Shown here piece after piece: positions 1-6,493 of a DNA stretch of 37,556 bases. The position numbers and the translations under genes were made by a program. The DNA is from Burkholderiales bacterium (lineage in GTDB: Bacteria; Pseudomonadota; Gammaproteobacteria; Burkholderiales; Burkholderiaceae_C), in assembly GCA_016191995.1 (NCBI GenBank), contig JACPVA010000075.1, positions 1 to 37,556 on the forward strand, in the 5' to 3' direction. Position 1 is the first letter of the stretch. Each line of letters starts with the position of its first letter. Below the pieces are notes generated by a model, which saw nothing but the letters and a program-made list of their open reading frames with translations, was not told where the DNA came from and did not search any database.

Positions 1-507
1 CTCAGGCCGCCGGTCCCGGCGGCGCTGTTCGTCGCGCCGGGCATGCTGCTCAAGCTCGGCTATGCGGCTGCGCTGGCGGCCGGCGGCGGTTGGCTCGCAG
101 CGCGCCTGGGGCGGCCGCTGGCGCGCATCGGCACGCCGCTGCGCGCGCTCGCCGTGGCGCTGGCCGCGATCGCGCTGCTCGGGCTGGCCGCGGTGTTGCT
201 GGCACCGGCCGGGCAGCGGCTGGCACCGATCCTCGGCGAATCGTGGCAGACCTGCCCGCGCGACGTGCTGCTGCTGTCGCTGCCGGCGCTGGCGGGGGCA
301 CTGTGGGCCTTGCGCGGGCTGGCCCCGACGCGGCCGCGCGCGGCCGGGGCGGCGGCCGGCCTGGCCGGCGGTGCGGTCGGCGCGCTGGCCTATGCGTTCA
401 CCTGCCCGGAGCTGTCGCCCGCCTTCGTCGCCGTCTGGTACACGCTGGGCGTCGGCGCGGCGGGCGCGCTCGGCGCGCTGCTGGGCCCGCGCGTGCTGCG
501 CTGGTAG
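1..507 (+). CDS. nrsF: NrsF-type (DUF1109) anti-sigma factor, 5' end outside the window
   Basis: The frame is open from base 1, so the start lies upstream; the last 168 residues are visible. NrsF proteins are six-helix inner-membrane anti-sigma factors that hold the ECF sigma factor SigF inactive. Several hydrophobic stretches (for example the segment around ALAAIALLGLAAVLLA) are visible. Family hallmarks are the ESWQTCPRD segment, the APTRPRAAGAAAGLAGG stretch, YAFTCPELSPAFVAVWYTLG, and a C-terminus ending GPRVLRW. The two conserved cysteines, in WQTCP and FTCPE, are those thought to matter for metal or oxidant sensing in this family. The cognate sigF would be expected just upstream, outside the window. 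Identification rests on motif recall, and I am fairly sure of it. Confidence 0.82.
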   Translation, partial: LRPPVPAALFVAPGMLLKLGYAAALAAGGGWLAARLGRPLARIGTPLRALAVALAAIALLGLAAVLLAPAGQRLAPILGESWQTCPRDVLLLSLPALAGALWALRGLAPTRPRAAGAAAGLAGGAVGALAYAFTCPELSPAFVAVWYTLGVGAAGALGALLGPRVLRW

Positions 508-582
508 GGGGCCGCGACCCCCGACCTGCCCGCCGCGCCTTGCGCCTCGACGCTGCGGCAGAGCGGCCCAGCGCCGGCGCGT

Positions 583-608
583 GTAACCACACGGCCGCGC
601 GCGTCGTA
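583..608 (+). promoter_or_regulatory. Possible ECF sigma-F promoter in front of the arsS cluster
   Basis: GTAACC at 583-588 is followed by 16 bases and then CGTA at 605-608. This resembles the GTAACC-N16-CGAA type promoter described for the Caulobacter SigF/NrsF system. It lies 57 bases upstream of the arsS start and just after nrsF, whose product controls such a sigma factor. The -10 part is not a perfect match, so this is a candidate only. Confidence 0.45.
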
Positions 609-665
609 AGGTTCATGCAGCGCCGGCGCCGCCGGCCGGCCCGCCGACCCCGATACTTGCCGCCC

Positions 666-1655
666 ATGCACGCCACGCTGCCCCTGCTCGTCGAGACCGA
701 CTTCCCCGCGCTGCGCCGCGGCCCGCTGCAGACCCTGCAGGTCAACCTCGGCTACCGCTGCAACCAGCGCTGCCTGCACTGCCATGTCAACGCCGGCCCG
801 GATCGCACCGAGGCGATGGACGAGGAGACGCTGGCGCTCGTGCTGCAGGTCCTGCAAGTGCGCCGCATCGAGACGCTCGACCTGACCGGCGGCGCGCCCG
901 AGTTGCACCCCCGGTTCCGCCGCCTGGTGCGCGACGCGCACGCGCTCGGCCTGCGCGTGATGGACCGCTGCAACCTGACGATCCTGTCCGAGCCCGGGCA
1001 GGAGGACCTGGCCGCGTTCCTCGCCGCGCATCGCGTCGAGGTCGTCGCCTCGCTGCCTTGCTACTCCGCCGGCAATGTCGACCGCCAGCGCGGCGCGGGC
1101 GTCTTCGACCGCAGCATCGAAGGCCTGCGCCGGCTCAATGTGCTCGGCTACGGCGACGGCCGCAGCGGGCTGGTGCTGGACCTGGTCTACAACCCGCAGG
1201 GCGCGTCGTTGCCGCCGCCGCAGGCGGCGCTCGAGGCCGACTACAAGCGCGAGCTGATGAAGAACTTCGGCATCCGCTTCGACCGCCTGTTCGCGATCGC
1301 CAACATGCCGATCCAGCGCTTCGGCAGCACGCTGGTCAGCAAGGGCGAGTTCGCCGGCTACATGGCGCTGCTGCGCGGCGCGCACCGCGACGAGAACCTC
1401 GACGGCGTCATGTGCCGCGACCTGATCAGCGTCGACTGGCAGGGCTGGCTGCACGACTGCGACTTCAACCAGATGCTCGGGCTGCCGGCCGCGCTGCCCG
1501 GGCGGCGCCCGCGCGCCCACCTGCGCGACCTGCTGACGACCGACCCGCATGGCGCGCCGATCCGTGTCGCCGACCACTGCTGGGGCTGCACCGCCGGCCA
1601 GGGCAGCAGCTGCGGCGGCGCGCTGGACCCGCTGCCGGCGGCGCGAGCGGCCTGA
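666..1655 (+). CDS. arsS: Radical SAM protein of the ArsS (arsenosugar-biosynthesis) family
   Basis: This is a 329-residue radical SAM enzyme. The CNQRCLHCH motif near residue 36 is the CX3CX2C site for the [4Fe-4S] cluster that cleaves S-adenosylmethionine. LDLTGGAPELHP is the GGE-like SAM-binding strand. The cysteine-rich C-terminus (HDCDFNQMLGLP, then CWGCTAGQGSSCGGALD) is the signature of the ArsS / radical SAM-Cys-rich (DUF3641) family. Characterised ArsS proteins transfer a 5'-deoxyadenosyl group to dimethylarsenite on the way to arsenosugars, but many family members are untested. The open frame extends far upstream. The ATG at 666 is chosen because family similarity starts there and the upstream part translates to low-complexity Arg/Ala. 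Some homologues carry selenocysteine near the C-terminus; this one has ordinary Cys codons. No arsM is present in the window. Confidence 0.85.
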   Translation: MHATLPLLVETDFPALRRGPLQTLQVNLGYRCNQRCLHCHVNAGPDRTEAMDEETLALVLQVLQVRRIETLDLTGGAPELHPRFRRLVRDAHALGLRVMDRCNLTILSEPGQEDLAAFLAAHRVEVVASLPCYSAGNVDRQRGAGVFDRSIEGLRRLNVLGYGDGRSGLVLDLVYNPQGASLPPPQAALEADYKRELMKNFGIRFDRLFAIANMPIQRFGSTLVSKGEFAGYMALLRGAHRDENLDGVMCRDLISVDWQGWLHDCDFNQMLGLPAALPGRRPRAHLRDLLTTDPHGAPIRVADHCWGCTAGQGSSCGGALDPLPAARAA

Positions 1656-1750
1656 GCGATCCGGAATATGGGGATCGCGCCCCCGATGCCGATCGTCGCA
1701 GGGGCGCCGGTCACGGAGCTCGCTCGCGCCCGCGGCATGGGCTGCCGCCG

Positions 1751-2461
1751 ATGACACCTTTGGCCGCCGCACCCGACTCGGGCCGGGCCCCTGCGCTGTC
1801 GATCGTCGTGCCGGTGCTCGACGAGGCCGCGGCCCTGCCCGCCGCGCTCGGCGCGTTGCAGCCGCTGCGTGCGTGCGGCGTCGAGCTGGTGGTCGTCGAC
1901 GGCGGCAGCACCGACGGCACGCCGGCGCTGGCTGCCCCGTTTGCCGACCAGGTGATCGCCGCGCCGCGCGGCCGCGCGCGGCAGATGAATGCCGGTGCGG
2001 CGGTCGCGCGCGCGCCGCGGCTGCTGTTCCTGCACGCCGACACGCGGCTGCCCGCGGCTGCCGACGCGCTCGTCCTGCGCGCGCTGCAGGGCCGTGCCTG
2101 GGGCCGCTTCGACGTCCGCATCGACGGCCGCTCGCGCTGGCTGCCCCTCGTCGCCGCGCTGATGAGCCTGCGATCGCGGCTGACCGGCATCGCCACCGGC
2201 GACCAGGCGGTCTTCGTGCGCCGCGACACCTTCGACCGCATCGGCGGCTTCCCCGACCAGCCGCTGATGGAGGATGTCGAGATCAGCCGCCGCCTGCGCG
2301 CGATCGGCTGGCCGGCCTGCCTGCGCGCGCGCGTCGTCACCTCCGGCCGGCGCTGGGACGCGCACGGCGCGTGGCGCACGATCCGGCTCATGTGGCGGCT
2401 GCGCTGGCGCTACTGGCGCGGCGAATCGCCGCAGTCGCTGGCCGAGGCCTACCGGCGATGA
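1751..2461 (+). CDS. TIGR04283-type family 2 glycosyltransferase
   Basis: The protein has 236 residues and a GT-A fold. SIVVPVLDEAAALPAAL near residue 16 is the nucleotide-sugar binding strand, VVVDGGSTDGT is the family 2 loop, HADTRLP carries the DXD-like acidic pair, and the segment GGFPDQPLMEDVEISRRLR holds the ED acceptor-side motif. There is no signal peptide and no clear transmembrane segment. The family (TIGR04283) is commonly found beside ArsS-type radical SAM genes and TIGR04282 proteins, exactly as here, which suggests a shared pathway in which a ribose or deoxyribose product is glycosylated. Donor and acceptor are unknown. The stop overlaps the start of the next gene in ATGA, so the two are translationally coupled. 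The ATG at 1751 has no strong Shine-Dalgarno sequence. Confidence 0.83.
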   Translation: MTPLAAAPDSGRAPALSIVVPVLDEAAALPAALGALQPLRACGVELVVVDGGSTDGTPALAAPFADQVIAAPRGRARQMNAGAAVARAPRLLFLHADTRLPAAADALVLRALQGRAWGRFDVRIDGRSRWLPLVAALMSLRSRLTGIATGDQAVFVRRDTFDRIGGFPDQPLMEDVEISRRLRAIGWPACLRARVVTSGRRWDAHGAWRTIRLMWRLRWRYWRGESPQSLAEAYRR

Positions 2462-3087
2462 ACGCTGCGGGCGCTATGCCCTGGCGGCTGATCGTGATGG
2501 CCAAGGCGCCGGCGCCAGGCTTGGCCAAGACGCGGCTGATCCCGGCGCTGGGCGCAGAAGGCGCGGCCGCGCTGGCGGCACGGCTGCTCGCGCATGCGAT
2601 CGCGCAGGCCGAGGCGGCGGCGCCTGCGCAGCGCGAACTGTGCGTCGCGCCCGATCCGGCGCACCCGGCCTTCGCCGACTGGGCCGCGCGGCCGGGCTGG
2701 CAATGGAGCGCGCAGGGCGCGGGCGACCTGGGTGCGCGCATGGACCGCGCGCTGACACGCGCGCTGGCCAACGCGCCGGCGGCGCTGCTGATCGGCAGCG
2801 ACGCGCCCGCACTGACTGCCGAGCGGCTGGGCGAGGCGGCCGCGGCGTTGCGCGAGCACGATGCGGTCTTCGTCCCGGCACTGGACGGCGGCTACGCGCT
2901 CGTCGGGCTGCGCCGCCCGGCGCCGACGCTGTTCGACGGCATCGCGTGGAGCACGCCGGCGGTGATGGCGGCCACGCGCGAGCGCGCCGCCGCCGCCGGG
3001 CTGCGCTGGGCCGAGCTGGCACCGGTGGCCGACATCGACGAGCCGGCCGATCTGGCGCGGCTGCCAGCGAGCTGGCGGCGCGGCTGA
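2458..3087 (+). CDS. TIGR04282 (DUF2064) nucleotidyl/glycosyltransferase-like protein
   Basis: The protein has 209 residues. The N-terminus VMAKAPAPGLAKTRLIPALG is the hallmark of the DUF2064/TIGR04282 family, which is related to nucleotidyltransferases of the CofC/MobA fold. LIGSDAPALTAERL contains the metal-binding Asp, and VPALDGGYALVGLRRP is the second conserved block. The start is fixed by the ATGA overlap with the upstream glycosyltransferase. The family is repeatedly linked to TIGR04283 and ArsS genes; the reaction is not established. It could make an activated sugar or glyceryl donor for the upstream glycosyltransferase, which is my inference. Confidence 0.83.
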   Translation: MNAAGAMPWRLIVMAKAPAPGLAKTRLIPALGAEGAAALAARLLAHAIAQAEAAAPAQRELCVAPDPAHPAFADWAARPGWQWSAQGAGDLGARMDRALTRALANAPAALLIGSDAPALTAERLGEAAAALREHDAVFVPALDGGYALVGLRRPAPTLFDGIAWSTPAVMAATRERAAAAGLRWAELAPVADIDEPADLARLPASWRRG

Positions 3088-3175
3088 CCGCACCGGGCGG
3101 GCCGCTGCGCCGCTGCTTGCGCGATGATGGCGATCGACCCGCGCACGATGAGCGACGATCGAGGAGGACCGCACG

Positions 3176-3568
3176 ATGCCAACCCGCCCCGACAGCCCGG
3201 CCGCAGCGGACCGCGCGCTGGCGCTGCTCGTGACCTGCGGCAGCGTCGGCGAGGCGCAGCGCATCGCGCAGGCGCTGGTCGAGCGCCGGCTCGCCGCCTG
3301 CGTGCAGATCTCGGCCATCGACAGCGTCTACCGCTGGGAGGGCGCCGTCTGCAGCGACCCCGAATGGCGGCTGCTCGTCAAGACGACGGCGCGCTGCGCC
3401 GATGCTGCCGAGGCGGCGATCCGCGCGCTGCATTCGTACGCGCTGCCGGCGATCGTCGGTGTCGAGCTGACGCGCGTGCCGGACGAGGTCGCGGCGTGGA
3501 TCGTGGCATCGTGCGACGCGGCGGGCGATGATGCCGCGGACCCCGACCGGCATGATCCCCCGCGCTAA
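3176..3568 (+). CDS. cutA: CutA divalent-cation tolerance protein
   Basis: The protein has 130 residues and is CutA1, a trimeric ferredoxin-like protein linked to divalent metal (copper) tolerance, with unclear biochemistry. Recognisable blocks are LLVTCGSVGEAQRIAQALVE, LAACVQIS, SVYRWEGAV, EWRLLVKTT and LPAIVGVEL; they cover the usual core of about 105 residues. The start is supported by a GAGGAGG Shine-Dalgarno sequence ending 8 bases upstream. The tail after residue 118 (GDDAADPDRHDPPR) is extra to the family and probably disordered. An 88-base gap separates it from the preceding gene, so it may have its own promoter. Its presence next to an ArsS-type gene and a SigF/NrsF system fits a metal-stress neighbourhood. 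Confidence 0.88.
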   Translation: MPTRPDSPAAADRALALLVTCGSVGEAQRIAQALVERRLAACVQISAIDSVYRWEGAVCSDPEWRLLVKTTARCADAAEAAIRALHSYALPAIVGVELTRVPDEVAAWIVASCDAAGDDAADPDRHDPPR

Positions 3569-3629
3569 GGCGCGCGCCCGGCCGGGCCTCGCCTCCCACT
3601 ACCATCGCCGCCGCGACCGCCACAAGCCT

Positions 3630-3656
3630 GCCCGCCCGCCCGCCCGCCCGCCCGCC
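3630..3656 (+). repeat. (CCCG)n tetranucleotide repeat in the mtnP leader
   Basis: About six and a half perfect copies of CCCG lie between cutA and mtnP, 43 to 69 bases upstream of the mtnP ATG. The tract overlaps no accepted coding sequence. It may be a slippage-prone site or simply a GC-rich accident. Confidence 0.8.
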
Positions 3657-3698
3657 TCGACGGGCTTCATCCGCCAGATCCACGCCACGAGGACCGCC

Positions 3699-4544
3699 AT
3701 GCTCGCCATCGTCGGAGGCACCGGCCTGTACGAACTCCCCGGCCTGACGGTCGACGACCGCCTCGCCGGCGATACGCCGTTCGGCGCGCCGTCGGGCGAG
3801 ATCGTCCGCGGCACGATGCACGGGCACCCGCTGCTGTTCCTCGCGCGCCACGGCGCCGGGCACAAGCTGCTGCCGCACGAGGTCAACTATCGCGCCAACG
3901 TGTTCGCGCTCAAGCGCGCCGGGGCGACGATGCTGCTCGGCTTCTCGGCCGTGGGCAGTCTGGCGATCGAAGTCGAGCCCGGGCAACTGGCGATGCCCGA
4001 GCAGTATTTCGACTGGACACGCGGCACGCGCGAGCGCAGCTTCTTCGGCGGCGGCGTCGCGGCGCATATCTCGACCGCCAAACCGGTCAGCGCCGCGCTG
4101 GTCGACGCCTTCGTCGCCGCCGGCCGCAGCGTCGGGGTCGACGTGCACCGTGGCCTGACCTACGCCTGCGTCGAGGGCCCGCGCCTGGGCACACAGGCCG
4201 AGAGCTACTTCCTGCGCGGTGCCGGCTGCCAGCTCGTCGGCATGACCAACGTGCCCGAGGCCTTTCTCGCGCGCGAGGCGCAGATCGCCTACGCCACCGT
4301 CGGCCTCGTCACCGACTACGACTGCTGGATGGACGACCCGACCGCGCATGTCAGCGTGGCGGCGATCTTCGAGCGCTACGGACGCACGCTGGACGGCGCG
4401 CGGCGCGTGCTGCAGGCGATGCTCGCGGCGCCGCTGCCCGCGCCCGAGCCCGAGATCCGTACCGCGCTGGCCAGCGCGGTGCTGACGCCCGACGACGCAT
4501 TGACGCCGGCGCAGCGGGCGTGGATGGAGGTGCTGCGGCGCTGA
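3699..4544 (+). CDS. mtnP: S-methyl-5'-thioadenosine / S-methyl-5'-thioinosine phosphorylase
   Basis: This 281-residue member of the PNP/MTAP family phosphorolyses a 5'-modified purine nucleoside to free base and sugar 1-phosphate, in methionine salvage. Motifs are IVGGTGLYEL at the N-terminus (phosphate loop), LARHGAGHKLLPHEVNYRAN, CVEGPRLGTQAE, and GMTNVPEAFLAREAQ followed by TDYDCW at residues 205-210. The aspartates of TDYD occupy the base-recognition position of MTA-type rather than guanine/hypoxanthine-type phosphorylases. The start ATG has GAGGA 6 bases upstream, and similarity begins at residue 2; the longer open frame upstream runs through the CCCG repeat and is rejected. In this neighbourhood an alternative substrate is a 5'-deoxy-5'-arsinoyl-adenosine made by ArsS (inference). 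Confidence 0.87.
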   Translation: MLAIVGGTGLYELPGLTVDDRLAGDTPFGAPSGEIVRGTMHGHPLLFLARHGAGHKLLPHEVNYRANVFALKRAGATMLLGFSAVGSLAIEVEPGQLAMPEQYFDWTRGTRERSFFGGGVAAHISTAKPVSAALVDAFVAAGRSVGVDVHRGLTYACVEGPRLGTQAESYFLRGAGCQLVGMTNVPEAFLAREAQIAYATVGLVTDYDCWMDDPTAHVSVAAIFERYGRTLDGARRVLQAMLAAPLPAPEPEIRTALASAVLTPDDALTPAQRAWMEVLRR

Positions 4545-4629
4545 CCGCGCTCGGGCGCCGCCCCTGCCCTCGTCAAGCCCGGCGGCGGCGAGCTACGCGG
4601 CCGACACCGCGCTGCGTTACGCTGCGGGG

Positions 4630-6435
4630 GTGCCGCCATCCAGCCCGACCGCTCCGTCCGACGCCGCCTCGGGCGCCGAAGCCGACCGCCTGCGCAAGCG
4701 CCGCGCCCCGCGCGGCCGCGGCGTCGACCCCGTCGTGCGCGCCGAGCTGCGCGGCTGGCTGGCCGAGGCCTGCGGCGACACGCCGCCGCAGCGCGACCGA
4801 CTGATCGAATACCTGCACCTCGTCAACGACCGGCTCGGGCGGCTGCCTGCGCCGCACCTGGCCGCTCTCGCCGAGTGGCTGCGGCTGTCGCAGGCCGAGG
4901 TGTTCGAGGTCGCGAGCTTCTACCACCACTTCGAGGTCGTTCGCGACGACGATCCGCGGCGCAAGGATGCAGGCGCCGCGCCGGCGCTGACCGTGCGCGT
5001 CTGCGACAGCCTGCCGTGCGAGCTCGCCGGCGCGCGCGATCTGCTCGCGCGGCTGCCGGCGCGGCTCGGCCCCGGCGTGCGCGTCGTCCGCGCGCCCTGC
5101 GTCGGCCGTTGCGACTGCGCGCCGGTGGCGGTCGTGCACCAGCATCCGGTCGTGCACGCGACGCCCGAGGTGGTGCACGACGCGGTGCGCGGCGGCAAGC
5201 GGCTCGACCGCGTCGAAGGGCATGTCGGCCTGGCCGCCTACCTCGCCGCCGGCGGCTATGCGCTGGCGCGCGACTGTGCCGAGGGCCGGCGCCGTGTCGA
5301 CGTCGTGATCGCCGAGCTGGACCGCGCCGGGCTGCGCGGTCTCGGCGGCGCCGGGTTCCCGGCCGCGCGCAAGTGGCGCATCGTCCGCGCGCAGCCGGCC
5401 CCGCGGCTGATGGCGGTCAACGCCGACGAGGGCGAGCCCGGCACCTTCAAGGACCGCTGGTGCCTGGAGCGCGACCCGCACCGCCTCCTGGAGGGCATGC
5501 TGGTCGCCGCCTGGGCCGCCGGCGTCGACGCAGTCTGGATCTACCTGCGCGACGAGTACCACGGGCTGCGCGCGATGCTCGCCACCGAGATCGACGCCTT
5601 GCAGCGCGCCGCACCGCTGCCGCTGCCGGCGATCGAGCTGCGCCGCGGCGCCGGCGCCTACGTCTGCGGCGAGGAGTCGGCGATGATCGAATCGATCGAG
5701 GGCCGGCGCGGCATGCCGCGGCTGCGCCCGCCGTATGTCGCCGAGCGCGGGCTGTTCGACCGCCCGACGCTGGTGCACAACGTCGAGACACTCTTCTGGG
5801 TGCGCGAGATTCTCGAGCGCGGCGGCGACTGGTTCGCGTCGCACGGCCGCCACGGCCGCCGCGGGCTGCGGCGCTTCTGCGTCAGCGGTCGCGTGCGCGA
5901 GCCGGGGGTCAAGCTGGCGCCGGCCGGCATCACGCTGCGCGAGCTGGTCGAGGAATACTGCGGCGGCATGGCCGACGGCCACGCGCTGTACGCCTACCTG
6001 CCCGGCGGCGCGTCGGGCGGCATCCTGCCGGCGCGGCTGGCCGACCTGCCGCTGGACTTCGATACGCTGCAGCCGCAGGGCTGCTTCATCGGCTCGGCGG
6101 CGGTGATCGTGCTGTCGCAGCACGACTGCGCCGCCGACGCCGCGCGCAACACGATGCGCTTCTTCGCCGACGAGTCCTGCGGCCAGTGCACGCCCTGTCG
6201 CGCCGGCACCGCCAAGGCGGTGGCGCTGCTCGACGCGCCGGTGTGGGACCGCGCGCTGCTCGCCGACCTGTCGGCGGTGATGCGCGAGGCGTCGATCTGC
6301 GGCCTCGGGCAGGCGGCGCCGAATGTCGCCGACGGCGTGCTGGCGCACTTCGGGCACGAGGTCGGCGCGGCGGGTGACGAGGGCGGCGCGGGCGCGGCCG
6401 GGCCCGCGGCCGCGGCGCAGAGGGGATCGTCGTGA
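4630..6435 (+). CDS. NAD-dependent formate dehydrogenase beta subunit (NuoE-NuoF fusion)
   Basis: This 601-residue diaphorase subunit passes electrons from the formate dehydrogenase alpha subunit through FMN to NAD+. Residues about 35-190 are NuoE-like, with the [2Fe-2S] ligands Cys125, Cys130, Cys157 and Cys161 (CDSLPC and CVGRC). Residues about 215-580 are NuoF-like: GLRGLGGAGFPAARKW and GEPGTFKDR bind FMN, GAGAYVCGEESAMIESIEG lies at the NADH site, and Cys517, Cys520, Cys523 (ESCGQCTPC) with Cys557 hold a [4Fe-4S] cluster. The one-piece NuoEF layout resembles the beta subunit of Methylobacterium FDH1 rather than the separate FdsG and FdsB of Cupriavidus. A GTG at 4630 is taken as start because no better codon precedes the domain; the exact N-terminus is uncertain. 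The alpha subunit follows after 58 bases. Confidence 0.9.
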   Translation: MPPSSPTAPSDAASGAEADRLRKRRAPRGRGVDPVVRAELRGWLAEACGDTPPQRDRLIEYLHLVNDRLGRLPAPHLAALAEWLRLSQAEVFEVASFYHHFEVVRDDDPRRKDAGAAPALTVRVCDSLPCELAGARDLLARLPARLGPGVRVVRAPCVGRCDCAPVAVVHQHPVVHATPEVVHDAVRGGKRLDRVEGHVGLAAYLAAGGYALARDCAEGRRRVDVVIAELDRAGLRGLGGAGFPAARKWRIVRAQPAPRLMAVNADEGEPGTFKDRWCLERDPHRLLEGMLVAAWAAGVDAVWIYLRDEYHGLRAMLATEIDALQRAAPLPLPAIELRRGAGAYVCGEESAMIESIEGRRGMPRLRPPYVAERGLFDRPTLVHNVETLFWVREILERGGDWFASHGRHGRRGLRRFCVSGRVREPGVKLAPAGITLRELVEEYCGGMADGHALYAYLPGGASGGILPARLADLPLDFDTLQPQGCFIGSAAVIVLSQHDCAADAARNTMRFFADESCGQCTPCRAGTAKAVALLDAPVWDRALLADLSAVMREASICGLGQAAPNVADGVLAHFGHEVGAAGDEGGAGAAGPAAAAQRGSS

Positions 6436-6493
6436 GGGGGCCGTGCCGCTCACTGGCGCCGATCCCGCTGCGCGCGATGCGGAGGGTCGTCGC

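Noticed and set aside
1560..1655. Selenocysteine in the ArsS C-terminus
   Set aside because: Some relatives use UGA near the end, but here the motif SSCGGA is coded by TGC and the only TGA is the true stop.
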